Positions 35,942-48,771 of a stretch of 64,000 bases of DNA are shown here, piece after piece. The stretch is from Mangifera indica (taxonomy: Eukaryota; Streptophyta; Magnoliopsida; Sapindales; Anacardiaceae): the NCBI RefSeq assembly GCF_011075055.1, contig NC_058149.1, positions 10,732,449 through 10,796,448 of the forward strand, given 5' to 3'. Every line of letters begins with the position of its first letter. Within the stretch, counting starts at the first letter, position 1. The position numbers and the translations under genes are program-made. A model generated the notes under the pieces. That model was not told the origin of the DNA and did no database searches. It saw only the letters and a program-made list of their open reading frames with translations.

Positions 35942-36599
35942 ATTTAAAAATGCTATATTTATTTATTTGTGACCGTAAAAATGCTCTGACTGGGGACGGG
36001 GATATTATGTGATTTTCTATGCGATTGGGGCACCTTCCTTTCAAAGAAGCGAATTTGGTTCCGTTAAGTCATCTGTAACCGTGTCATGCACCTTGAAAGT
36101 TCAGAAAGACCATCCTTGCTTGCGAAGAAACCATCAATTGGTTTATCATAAGAAATATTATATTAATAATTTTATATATAAATAATAATATATTATTATA
36201 TAATTAAATAATTAAAAATAAAAAATAAAATAATATTTAATTATATAATAATATACCATTATTTATACATAAAACTATATATATAATTTTATTTTTAATA
36301 TAATATTATATATTAAACAATAAAATAAGATATATACATTTTTAAATATATAATTAAATATATAAATAATATATTATTATATAATTAAATAATTTTAAAT
36401 TATATATAAAATATTATTTTAAAAACTTATCATGTTATTAAAATATAATTTTGGTCCAACTTGCTTGAGTGGGACCATACAGCGCTCCTTAGGAAACATG
36501 TACCTAAATTATATTTCGGATAATTCCTTTTATATAATATGGTAGGGTGACCAACACGACACATTTACATTTACATTAAATTAATGTAATTTAGACTCA

Positions 36600-36965
36600 A
36601 ATGTATAGTGGGAATAGGGTTAAATTTGAATCGAATTTATTTGAGTTTAAGCTCGAACGAGTCTAAAATGAATCCGTCTTAAATGAGTTCAAGCTCACAA
36701 CTTCAAACTCGAACTCGAAATGCTCGTTAAATTTATAAATGAAAAATTTTAGTACAAAACGATATCATTTTAATTAATATATATTAAACGATATCATTTT
36801 AACTAATATATATTAAACGATGTCATTTTAATAACTATTTTATTAAAGCTTAAGTTCAAACCGAATCAAGTTAAAACTCATTTGTAACGAGCTCAATTAC
36901 TACAAATCAAACTAAATTTGAGCTCAAACAAACACGAGTTCGATTTGGTTGGAATCCAACCCTAA
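36600..36965. repeat. GAGCTCGA-type dispersed repeat, second copy
   Basis: Degenerate units such as TTTAAGCTCGAACGAGTC, CTCGAACTCGAAATGCTCG and TGAGCTCAAACAAACACGAG surround a triplicated core of ACGATATCATTTTAA-like motifs (36759, 36788 and 36817). The architecture is the same as at 4640-4945. Confidence 0.6.
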
Positions 36966-37094
36966 TTGGGATTATATTTAATGCTTTTCCTTAGTTGAAA
37001 AATGGCAAATTAACATTTGTTTCATCCAAGTTTCAGTAAAAGAATATTAATTATCTAATAAATATATAAGTCATACTTTTCATTCTCCAAAATT

Positions 37095-37119
37095 TATATA
37101 TATATATATATATATATAT
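37095..37119. repeat. (TA)n microsatellite
   Basis: Uninterrupted alternating TA of about 25 bases. A second, longer run of about 34 bases is at 38296-38329. The surrounding 36150-38400 region is extremely A+T-rich, with no gene seen. Confidence 0.9.
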
Positions 37120-37583
37120 CGAGAGGCAAAAACTAAAAGTCCGTTATATAATTTTAATCGTTATAGTTATTAATATCCTAAAATGGAGGATAATATATCA
37201 TATGATATAGATGAAAAATTATATACATTATAAGATAATAAAAATTTATACAATATAGTAGATAAATCATATAATACAATATATATTATTGATATAAATT
37301 AATACACCTTTTTGAAAAAAAATGATGTGATAAGAGTGTATTTGATAAATTTTAAAATTTCAATAAGTATTTATGATAATTTTCAAGAAAAATGAAGTGA
37401 CAATTAGAATTATTTTATTATTTAAAAAATGTATTATATGATATATAAAACACAATACAAAAAATTAAATTTTTAATACATAATATAATATACTGTTCGA
37501 ACATTATTTTTATCACACTTTCAAACCTTTAAAGTGTGATTGGATATAAGTGGTAATGCATACGAAGATTCAGTATTCCTATG

Positions 37584-37830
37584 GGCCAAAAGACTTATTC
37601 CCACCCATGATTTGCTAAAATAATAAAATTCTATATATTAAATTTAAAAAACTCAAAATCTCATGCTTATGTTAAAATTCAATATTTAAATTAAGGGTAA
37701 AAATATTAAAAAACCTAAAAATTTATCATATTTCTCCCTCTTAGTTTGAAACTCTAATTTTTTTTCATTCAAAATTTGAAAAGTAATTATTTTTCTTAGA
37801 ATTTTTTCAATTTTGCCCCACCTTATCTAG
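37584..37830. mobile_element. Half copy of the GGCCAAA foldback family
   Basis: GGCCAAAAGACTTATTCCCACC at 37584 is the family terminus. It is followed by the usual arm order (aaaactcaaaatctc, then a block on ATTTTTTTTCATTCAAAATT, then TTTTGCCCCACC). I could not find a matching right arm, so this is probably a truncated copy. Confidence 0.4.
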
Positions 37831-38286
37831 GGTGATTAGATGATTTCAACTAATTTATTTATCATTTTTTCAAATTTTTGAAAGAAGAAATGATGTTTAT
37901 GATTTTAAACCATTTTATTTTATTTTTTAAAAGAGGTGGGTTTTGAACATGGGTATTATTAGTATCATACGATATATAATATATATTATATAATATAATA
38001 CGATACAAGTAAAAAATAATTTATATTTTAAAGTATATAAAAATTAAAAATTAGTATGATACAATAGAGATGTTGTACCATATAATATATATTATCAACA
38101 TAAATCGATTTACCTTTTGAAAAAATGGTATAGCGGTAAAATATATTTAAAAAAATTTAAATTTTAAAGCATTTTTGTGATATTTTCTAAAATATTATTA
38201 TATATGATATGACACAAGAATTTTAAATTTTAATTTTTTTTTTTTTAAGACATTCCTTATCAACACAAAATTCATAAATTCATATA

Positions 38287-38332
<46 letters not shown>

Positions 38333-38407
38333 TATATAATTAAATATTATTTTATTTTTAATTTAAAATTATTTAATTACATAATAATATATATTATATA
38401 TTCAAAA

Positions 38408-39179
38408 GGCCAAACAACTATTTCCCACCCAAGGTTTAGCGTTTTCTCAAATGTCTCCCCTTTAACTATGAAAACACCAAACACCCACCCATGGTCGGTT
38501 AGATTTAACAGAACCCTAACACTTAAAAATTTTATCTCTTTTTGCCCCCCTAAACTTTAAAAACTAACATTTTTCCTCAGTCTAAGTTTTAAAAAATCGC
38601 AGTTTCACCTTAGGGTTTGGTTTTGAAATCTTCGACGACCTCTCCGGCTCTGTTGCCGACGGCCTCTCCCTCCCGAAGCAACCTCTCCTTCCGACGATCT
38701 CTTTCCTCTCATTTGGAGGTCTGATCGACGTCGGAGATTCCTTGGGAGACAAAGACGACGGCTTCGTCTTCGTCTAGAAAGACGAAGAACTTCGTCTCCT
38801 AAGGCGTCTCTGACGTCGATCGGACCTCCAAATAGGAGGAAAGAGATCGTCGGAAGGAGAGGTTGCTTCGGGAGGGAGAGGCCGTCGGCAACGAAGCTGG
38901 AGAGGTCGCCGGAGATTTCAAAACCAAACCTTAGGGTGAAACTGCGATTTTTTAAAACTTAGGCTGGGGAAAAATTTTAGTTTTTAAAGTTTAGAGGGTA
39001 AAATTATATTCTATTTTAGTTTATTTTTAATATTATAGCAAAAATGACGATTTTACCCTTACCACCGTTAGAGTTTTGTTAAATCTAACCAGACATGAGT
39101 GGATGTTTGGTGTTTTCATAGTTAAAAAGGGGACATTTGAGAAAACGCTAAACCTTGGGTGGGAAATAGTCGTTTGGCC
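38408..39179. mobile_element. Foldback element, Mutator-like, copy A (772 bp)
   Basis: Perfect 9-bp target duplication TATTCAAAA (38399-38407 and 39180-39188). The ends are GGCCAAACAACTATTTCCCA and, inverted, GGCCAAACGACTATTTCCCA. Nearly the entire element is one imperfect palindrome. Outer A+T-rich arms contain TTTAACTATGAAAACACCAAA and its inverse. A G+C-rich core (about 38630-38930) contains GACGATCTCTTTCCTC and its inverse, around GACGAAG repeats. Long TIRs with a 9-bp duplication fit Mutator-type non-autonomous elements; that class is an inference. The transcript would form a long hairpin. No coding capacity. Confidence 0.85.
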
Positions 39180-39900
39180 TATTCAAAATAATATTTTGAG
39201 AGGTTTAGTACACAACCAGTGTTCTGCCAGTGGTTGAGGAAATAAAAAGTTACTAAAAATACGTCTGAGAATCAGGTTCGAATGTTGACTTGATCCCTTA
39301 GACTTAGACCAAGTATTATAATAATGTAGGACAACGTTGTTAATGAATGCTTGGTTGAGAAGCAACTTAAAAGACTGGGAAAAAGAAAGCGCTTCAATAA
39401 ATGGCAAGCGCGTGCATTTGTGCCACCGGGGATGCCAATTTAATGCACAAAAACGTTTCAACATCAGTGAATCCTTCGTTTCTAAGACAAGGAATTAAAT
39501 TCAATTTAGTATGAAATAAAAAAGGATCCTTTAAAATTAGAAAAATTAATTAAAATTATCAAAATTCGAAGGCAACAAAAAATCAACTAATTTTTTTAGA
39601 AGTTATATACTATCTGTCCAAATACTATCACCATCTTCTAATAAATTTTTATGCTTTATACAAACTACTATTGGAACAACAAATCGCCATCACACCAAAT
39701 CTGGAATCACTGGGCTTCAGATTGGGTTGCGGATTTCCAAATTAAGACACTTGACCTGTAAAACATAACTCAAGCTAGAGATTGAAATGGACAAAAAGGA
39801 TAAGAAACAAGGACAAAAAAGATATGGAACAAGATGAAAAGATCACACTTACCAACCACAAAATTCCAGATCCCATAGTAATAATCAAGACAAAATCTAA

Positions 39901-40641
<741 letters not shown>

Positions 40642-41640
40642 GCCTGCTCACATTACAACAATAAGTCACATAGTGGATCATGAGAGTGTGAAAGGCTGTA
40701 TGTTCGCAAGATAGGGTCATCTCAAAAAACAGAGCATGTAATGATTGTTGCTGAGTTGGGTGTTTTTTTTTTTTTTAATGATGGGTATTCCTAGCACGGT
40801 GGTATAATTAAACAAGCTCTTCTCTGATACCCACATAAAATTCCTAAATCATGCAAGAAAGAAAATATAGATGAATAATATATCTTCTTCACAATGAAAT
40901 TAAGATGCTAGCCATGTTAGATCTTCAAATTCATAATTGACCCGTTTCCAATTAGTTTAAGGTTTTGGTAACTCAACAGCCAAAATTCAGAACTCCGGGG
41001 AAAAAAAAACCGAGGACTTGAGCAATAATGAAAATAGCAACTATAGAGCCTGGCGAAGCCAGTTTGAGGACTGTGGCTAGCATACAATACAGAGACTCAG
41101 AAAAACAAGTAATGTAGTGCATATGAGTAAGAGTAATTAATCTAGTTATTCAACAAGAAAATATAAATCACGGAGACCAAACATTTGAAATCTCAGACTG
41201 AAGAAATTAAGACCTAATATTCAACCAGAAATCAAGCTGAAATAATCCGGTAAAACAAACTTGTTGTCAGGTCATTAAATCCAATTCCCTAACTCTAAGT
41301 TGTAAACTTATATCTACAACAATGCATGAGATAACAGAAATAAAGCAAAATTGATCAGATGAAAATAACCGTTAGATCAATGATAACAAGAGAGAAGAAG
41401 CGACGTGGTCACGATAGACGACGAAAAGAAAGAGTAATTGAGAATAATTTTGTTAAATTCAATTGTTATTACGTTTTCCCAAACTCCTCAAATCTTTGCC
41501 GTGGAGTTAAGAACGACTGTCGTTGAGAGAGTAAGCGAGTGGAGTTTATATTATATTAATTTATTATAGTCTCCGAGAGTTCCCTCCCTTTCTTTCGGTC
41601 TTTTATATGTTAGATTACATATTTGCCCTTCGACTAGAGT
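40642..41640 (-). other. Upstream region of the eIF4A pseudogene
   Basis: Read on the minus strand, the stretch after about 41380 resembles a promoter and 5' UTR. A possible donor (CTAACG before GTTATTTT, near 41377) pairs with the acceptor just before the ATG at 40645, giving a 5' UTR intron of about 0.7 kb as in functional plant eIF4A genes. No other exon is visible in this stretch. Confidence 0.4.
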
Positions 41641-41710
41641 TCCCGGTTTATGGACCTCTACATTCTTCGATTGGGCCTAGTATTAACAGGTTTGGCCTAA
41701 TATTTTACAT

Positions 41711-42010
41711 CGCCGAAAGACTTATTCTCACCCAAGCTTTGTCGAAACTTTAAATTCTCATTTATAAATAATTAAAATTAATATAATTAATTAATTTTAA
41801 AAATAAAATTATTATTTAATTAATAATAATAAAATTTTATCTATTTTCCTTTTTATTTAAAATTTTGTTTTTCTTTAAATTAATCTTTGAAATATTATAT
41901 TTCTCTTTCTATTAGGTTTTTATTTTCCAATGAATTTCCTCCAACAATCTCTACCCCTAATATCTCCATCTCTGATGAAGATGGATTATCTTCATCAGAG
42001 AGAAACACAA
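41711..42010. mobile_element. Half foldback copy
   Basis: CGAAAGACTTATTCTCACCCA at 41714 resembles the inner part of the family terminus (AAAGACTTATTCCCACCC). It is followed by A+T-rich arm sequence and an internal palindrome GATGAAGAT / ATCTTCATC (41972-41994). The mirrored right arm is not apparent, so it is probably truncated. It separates the eIF4A pseudogene from THOC6. Confidence 0.35.
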
Positions 42011-42500
42011 CAAAGAGATAAATTGTACAATAAATTTGTACAAGTTATTTATAGGCAATAGTTTTATTCTTGAGCACACACATCATTTTCCATTATAATT
42101 TCTTTTTAATTTCATAACTTTTTAAATATTATGTAAAACAACAATAAAACCCTTCAACATTTTATGCTAAAATCCAGAGAATGGCTGCTACTTGCTTCCC
42201 AACTATCCGGTTAGGTCCCTTCTAGTTATCTATCAAACCGCATAAGCTTTCATCAAAGAACTAAAAGGTAAAAATGCATGGCATTAGAAATGAAAAGTCA
42301 CTACAAAAAGCTCTCCCCTCACCCAGATTGTTCCTTGTGAAGTGATTTATCATACTTAGTAATTGTTGTTCCAAATTGGGGGTCTTTAACAAATACAACA
42401 CTGCAACATTTAACTGGATCCTTCCCAGCTTTTAATGTTTAAGGCTTTGTGCAACCTATTTACCTGTATCTTAAGAGCATGCCATTAACATCAATAACAA

Positions 42501-45500
42501 CTATATGCCTTGGCAGTGGAATGTGCACAAATGACTTCCAAACAAAGAGATGACGTCCACGACACCTCCATACCCTCCAACAGCAGTAACCTGTTCCGAA
42601 AATGGTTTCCAAAACATAAGAAGCAAATCAAATCAGTTATATAACAATGGACTAAAGCAAATTATACCAGTAATATGAATAATGGACTAACAGCAGAGAA
42701 ACATTAGACATTGTATTTGTACAGTATAATGTGGAAATAACTAAACAGTATCACGGAGCCAGATGCTGTGACCGAATAAATCATGACATATGTGTGTGTG
42801 CACATCACTTAATAATTTATCAAATGGTCCGCATTTTAGTAGGCAAATACCACAACAGAGGTTCTGTTCCAACAGCTAAAAAAACAATAATAATAATAAT
42901 AATAATAACTATAACAACAACAACAATAATAATATAAGATAGCAAATCAGAGATAATGGAGAGAGGCAAACAAAATGGGGTCATACACCAGATGGATGTA
43001 AAGAGATAGAGAATGCTGAGTGTGCAGCACATTGAATTTGCGAAAGTGTCATCCCGTTAATGTCAAAACGACTAAGTAGAGGTTCTGCTCCAACAGCTAA
43101 AATCTGTTATGGTAATACAATAATTATTATACAGGGAAAGCAGAAAAGCTATACACACCATGATACTTCTAAAAGTATACATGTATTACAAAATGGCAGA
43201 GAGATCAACAGTATAAATTGAAAATTTTATCAGAAAACAATTAAGAAACAATTAATTTAAATTCCTAGACAAAATAAAAACAAGAGAAGCAAGTAAAAAT
43301 ACAGGGCAGTAACATAAACCACTTCAGACAACATTCCGTTTTATTTTTCACAAGATATAATAGATAACAGCCAACTTAGAAAACATCTAATCACAAATCC
43401 TTTAGGCCAAGTGGAGATAGAAGTTCTTTGATCTTTGAATCAGCCTTCTGCCACTTTTTTTTAACACGGTATTGATTTTTTTTTTAAAGTTATGCAAGCC
43501 CACACAAATGCAGATATTCCCTCCACACCCTCTAAGAAATTATTAAACATGTTCAAAATCAGTCCTGCTTCTTCTCACTTACTTGATTATCATCAAATAT
43601 TACATCCTGTATGGATGCATGTGTAGAAATGCTTGAAACACATTCAGAAGCAGGAAGATTCCAAACCGATAAACTTCTACCACTGCCACAAGCCTGTGAA
43701 GTAAGAATTTAATCAAAATGGTCACATTCTGACCCAAGAAATATTATTAACACCACAATGGTCAACAAGCTAATAGGCATAGATACCCTGGTGAAATATT
43801 TATAATATGATATGCCAATATACACTTCATTTAATGCAATGCAAATGAACATGAAAACTGTAACAATCTTCTGAAACTCTTACCAACCAGCTCTCACTTG
43901 CATCAAGGGCAATGCAACTAACACATGAAATGAAACCTTTTGACCTCTTATCTCTTGCCGGATCAATTACTTGAACACACTTTCCACTTTTGCAATCTAG
44001 GAAAACACATATACAAGCCACTTAACACATCAATTTTGCCTAGATAATCATATATATGATTCAGCCAAAATTCAGGATAAAGAATAGGTTTCATGAAGAG
44101 AAATTCATTCCAGTGCAATTGCTATCACTAAAATGTAGTGGATACTCATATTAAGTTACTTCATTGACATGTTATCTCCTTATGCATCATATATTAATAT
44201 AAACTACAATAAACTATATCTTGTGGAGCCGACTTTGGTTCATCAAAGTGTCAATAATAGAATTGTGCTAATATCTAACACTTATTTCCTGCTATAGTTT
44301 ATTGAAATTATGAAGACCAGATTTTACCCCATATTTGTACAGTTCCATCCTCTGAACCAGTTACAATCTGAAAAGTGAAAAAGGTTAATATGAGAAAAAG
44401 ACATTGACAATACATTTGAACCTCATAGCTGTTGCACAGTGCTGCATATGGTAATGTCAACAGTGAAAAATATTAAGTGCATAGGATAACTGTAGCTTCA
44501 TAAATAGTCAACGAATTCATAGACCTAAAAGAAGTCATTATGAATGAATAGGTCAAAAACCAAACTTTTGCCTGACAAAAATTTGGTGACAAAAATGGGT
44601 TATCAATAGCCAGTTATCAGCAAGTATTGGACTAATCCAGAGCTAGATAGAATAGAAAGAAGAAGATGTTCACAAATCCCTATTTGAGACTAAATGATAG
44701 GGTAATCACAGAACTCTAAGAAATCACACAACCACTCCTTTCCCTCCCACTCCCACTCCCCTCCCTCTTTTTTTTTTGGGGTGGGGGGTGGGGAGGGGGA
44801 TAAGAAACAAGGTAAACTCTTTAAATAAAATAATGATAATTAACCCCTAAACTATAAGAAAACAAATAATCAGTTTATCTGACTTTCAGAACAGCAATCC
44901 ATCAACCAAGATCAGGACTCAAAATCAATTCAGAGGAAACTTTTCTGATATTACGGTTCCAAAGTGATCCTCACTAAGATGAAAAAAAAAAACTAGACCT
45001 GATTGGTGGATTTGCGAGCAACTATACAATGCAAGTAGTCTGAATGCCCCTTAAAAGTCATTTTGATCTTACTGCTCTCCTGAAAAACTCCAGCAGCGAA
45101 AAATTGAAATCAGTACAGCTAGCAAAATAAGTGAAGTTCATTGCACGTTATTCTACAAGGGATGTTCACCTTGAGAAAATACATACCACATCCCAGCAAT
45201 ATGCACAAGAATCGCCAGCTGCTGAAAAAATGGATCCCCCCTATCAAAAAAGGTGAAGTCAAAGGCATTTTCAAAACTGGTAAAGTCCTTTCCCTGTTAT
45301 GAAAGCAATATTAACTTATACACTATAGCTAAAATGATTACAGAAAAAAACCTCAGTATCAACAGCAATGGCATTATTTTCTGGAATGGGAGAAAGTGCA
45401 CCCCAAGGGCCTCTGAAAAAAAGAAAACATAAAAAAATAAGTTTATGAAGAGGAGTGGAATGTAGAAGAAAATGGCAAAGGAGGGTGGATGACACTTTTA

Positions 45501-47706
45501 AGCAACTAAATACACAAAAATAAGATATGAGCAAAGCTTGTTAGTTACAAGCTCCACAAAATGAAGAGATCACAGTGGCACCAAACAGGATAATCTGTAG
45601 CTTTTAGAGACAAATTGTATCCAACTTGGAATGCCTAATATCAAGATAATTCTTTAGTTATGAAAGGAATTGAAAGGTGCATTGTACAAAGGAAATAGTG
45701 TAGGATTAGAAAGACAGGCTAGGCAATAATTGGGGGCTCAAGAATGTGATATGAAACAAAGAGGTATGTTAACTAGCACAAGAGAAAGGAAAGATTGAGG
45801 AATACAAGAAGGGAAAGATTGAGGAATACAAATAAAATTCTTCCCATGTAAGGTAGGAAGGGCATTCAAGCACGTGAAATAAGATATGTGGCTAGAAAGT
45901 AACTAGAAGTATAGTAGTCTCTAAAGAGGGTAGAGAAATAAAGTACTAAACAATTGGGCTAGCTCAGTAAGTGAAACACGAGCACACTCCTACTCATGGG
46001 AAACCTTGATGATGTAAAGCTTATTTAATATCATGCTAATGACTTGACTCACTTATGTTGAGGATTCACCAAGTCCAAAACTGGCTTCACATGATTTCCT
46101 GCACAAGCAGAAAACAAGAGCAAATAAAATATGTTTTTTATCCACTAAAAGAAAATAAATACATAAAGAGCACACGGAAAACTTGTATGAAAAGATAATA
46201 AACTTTGACAAACTGAACTGATATTAATGTCATTAAAAGTAGAGGTAGACCAAGAAACTGCAGGCATGAACAACAGTAGGGTTGCCTAAAATTAATTTTA
46301 GAGAATCATAGGTAGCACTGAAAAGGAAATCTAAAAAAAGAAAGTTAAAATCACACTATTAAGCATATAGATATCCCCTATAAGACAGAATTCTATGTTC
46401 AACAAAGAAAAATAATCAGTTGGAAAACATGTATAGCTAACAGACAATACGCATTGGACACTAACAGAATACAACAATTATCCTTGTAATGGTTTTGCAT
46501 AAAGCAACTAGAATAACAGAACAGAGTATAGATTTTGGATATGCAAAAATAGTAATTTAAAGAAAAGTCAATCATTTAAACATAAGCCAACTAAGAAATC
46601 AGTAAAACTTCACTCATCTATTACCTTGTAAATGAATAGGCACTTCTGATTTTGTAATTTCCTCCCACTTCCATCCAAAAATTCTACCATCATCACCACA
46701 ACTGCACGACATATAGGTGTTTTGTAATCAACACCACTATTCCTACTTAAGCAATTGAAAGCTACAAGCAATCCTGTATGTATATGTGCGTGATAATTTA
46801 TATCTCAATAACAATTTCTGATGAAAAAAATAGTAACAAGGCGAGCTCAAAGAAGAACTAGACTATGGTAGAGCCCACAAACAATCCCAACCTTCAATAG
46901 CATCAAATTCTTACTCGTACTTATTTAAAGCCTGGTGCTCTTAATGTATCACCCTAACAAAGCTTAACTTGGAATTCCTCCAAAAATTAGGCCCATTAAC
47001 ACGTAGGCATTGTGAGCACCACTAAACAAACATACTTTCTTCAAATTGGTAACACAAAAGAATATTAAAATGAGCTTTGAGAATATTCCGATGCCCAATT
47101 CATGATATCAGCTTCCAAATGAATCAACATTGACTATATTACGATTTTCAAAAACAAGAAGGAAAGATACAAGCAAACCCGAATCAAACCTCAACAACAA
47201 TGCATCTTCATCATCACCATAAAATTTAACATCATAGGCAGGTCCATCATGCCCCTGAAGATATCCGCTAGGTCCAGCTCCTAATAAACTATGCAACAAA
47301 CAAGTTTCGCGGCAACCATAAATTAGTCCTAATAAACCAAATTTTAACTATAAATTAAACCATTCAAATCAACGCTTCCTTACTGTTGAGTCTTGCTATT
47401 ACTTAAACCGAATGGCTGCAGCGAAACACAGCAAAACCCAAACTTATCAGTAAATAGGTATTTAAAAAAACGTCTTTTTATTTTTTTTTAAAGTTGAATA
47501 GAGAGTGGACTGACGAGTTCTGAAATGATGGAGGAGATAGAGTAAGAGGCAATTGAACCATCGCTGGAGGCGACAACGATGGTCTCAGGGCTAGGGTTAA
47601 AGGGGCTCCACACGGTCCTGAATACGGTTCGGGTCTGGATCTCTCTCTCTTTAAGTACGCTTTCTCTGTATGCGTTTTCGTCCCATTTTGTCGCATCTCC
47701 ACACAT
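42501..47706 (-). CDS. THO6: THO complex subunit 6 / DWA1-like WD40 protein, 370 aa
   Basis: Thirteen exons on the minus strand: 47706-47515, 47415-47384, 47288-47190, 46701-46625, 46098-46053, 45412-45352, 45240-45187, 45079-44999, 44367-44328, 43996-43884, 43693-43583, 43103-42987 and 42590-42501. All phases agree. The start MCGDATKWDENAYRESVLKE and blocks GHDGPAYDVKFYGDDEDALL, CGDDGRI..GWKWEEI, GPWGALSPIPENNAIAVDTE, AAGDSCAYCWDV, FKGHSDYLHCIV, TGSEDGTVQIWD, VWNLPASECV and the C-terminal VGGYGGVVDVI match plant THOC6 (Arabidopsis DWA1). It forms a beta-propeller and serves in the THO/TREX mRNP-export complex; DWA1 was also described as a DDB1-CUL4 substrate receptor in ABA signalling. Exon 2 is only 32 bases. 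The symbol follows the family, not a search. Confidence 0.93.
42856..42935. repeat. Partial exon 12 copy plus (AAT)n tract in THOC6 intron 12
   Basis: GAGGTTCTGTTCCAACAGCTA at about 42858 copies the 5' edge of exon 12 (GAGGTTCTGCTCCAACAGCTA, 43080-43100) with one change. On the minus strand it encodes LAVGTEPLL against LAVGAEPLL. An (AAT)n-type tract follows at about 42886-42935. This looks like a short duplication of the exon edge into the neighbouring intron. Confidence 0.75.
44741..44799. repeat. C-rich and G-rich mirrored tracts (G-quadruplex motif)
   Basis: A CCCTCCC-type tract (44741-44767) is followed by GGGGTGGGGGGTGGGGAGGGGG (44778-44799), which has four G runs and one-base loops. 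The two can also pair with each other. They lie in the THOC6 intron between exons 8 and 9. The G run is on the plus strand, that is, the template strand for this gene. Confidence 0.7.
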
Positions 47707-47935
47707 TGCGGTTCCACCTTCGGTCCTCTCAGTGCCTCTGGGGTTTTGGGAACTAGGAGAAAAAGTAACAAGAATGAATATCTAGACGGAAAAATGGATG
47801 GAATGATTTGATCCGCCATGATTGGGTTGGGGAGTGCTAAAATTATCATAAATATTTTTAAAGGCCAAATGACCTCGTGCCACCCGAACTTTAAAGAAAT
47901 CACTTTGTAACCTCTCGGAAAATATTTTTTTAATA

Positions 47936-48611
47936 GGCCAAAGGACTATTTCCTACCCAAGGTATGTTGCATTCTCAAGTTTCCCCCCATTAACTTTAAT
48001 AATACCAAATACCCATTCATGAGCAGTTAAAATTAACGGAACCCTAATCCCTTAAAATTTTATCTCTTTTTGCCCCCCTAAACTTTAAAAACTAAATTTT
48101 CCCCCAACCCAAATTTTCAAAAACTACATTTCCCCCCCCTAGGGTTTCTAAACCTTCAGATCAATTTTTTTGACGACGACGACTGACGATCTCCAAGCAC
48201 CTACTCTCCCTCTCTGACGACCCCTCCTTCCAATCGTATACTTCTGACTCTGTACGATGTCGTCGCCATGGAGGGGAAGACACCGGACGATCGAAAAGAG
48301 GAGACGTCGCCTGAAGATCGTCAGTCTTTACCGAAAAATTCAATCCGAAAGTTTGAAAACCCTAGGGGGAAAATGTCGTATTTGAACACTTGGGTTGGGA
48401 AAAAATTGTTAGTTGTTAGAGTTTGGGGGTAAAAAAGAAATTAAATTTAAGTTTATTTTTAATATTATAGATAAAATGATGAATTTGCCCTTGAATCCGT
48501 CAACCTGACGTTTTTTTTAATAGCCTATGGGTAGGTAAATAGGCTTTTCAAAGTTACTGGGAGGAAATTTACAGAAAAAACATAACTTGGGTGGGAAATA
48601 GTCATTTGGCC
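47936..48611. mobile_element. Foldback element, copy B (676 bp)
   Basis: Perfect 9-bp target duplication TTTTTAATA (47927-47935 and 48612-48620). The ends are GGCCAAAGGACTATTTCCTA and, inverted, GGCCAAATGACTATTTCCCA. Arms contain TTAACTTTAATAATACCAAA and its inverse, and CCCTAGGGTTT blocks flank the core. The G+C-rich core (about 48160-48345) has GACGATC and GATCGTC repeats and an unrelated-looking centre. It is 230 bp upstream of the THOC6 start codon and 160 bp from copy C. Confidence 0.85.
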
Positions 48612-48771
48612 TTTTTAATATCAATTGTTATTTTAAAATTCAAATGATAATTTTATCACCATCTACCATTGATAATAGGGTAAATATCACTTGCACTCTA
48701 AAAGTATAAATAGCGTCATTTTCATTCTACCTAACTTCTATGTTTCCTTTTTTCCTCTGTCTTTTTTTTTT

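Noticed and set aside
42731..43032. Open frames over the AAT repeat in the THOC6 region
   Set aside because: Explained by THOC6 exon 12, its short duplicated edge and a microsatellite that encodes runs of I or T.
45957..46020. GGGCTAGCTCAGT resembling the start of a tRNA
   Set aside because: No matching B box, anticodon arm or acceptor-stem complement follows. It lies within a THOC6 intron and is probably chance or a very old SINE.
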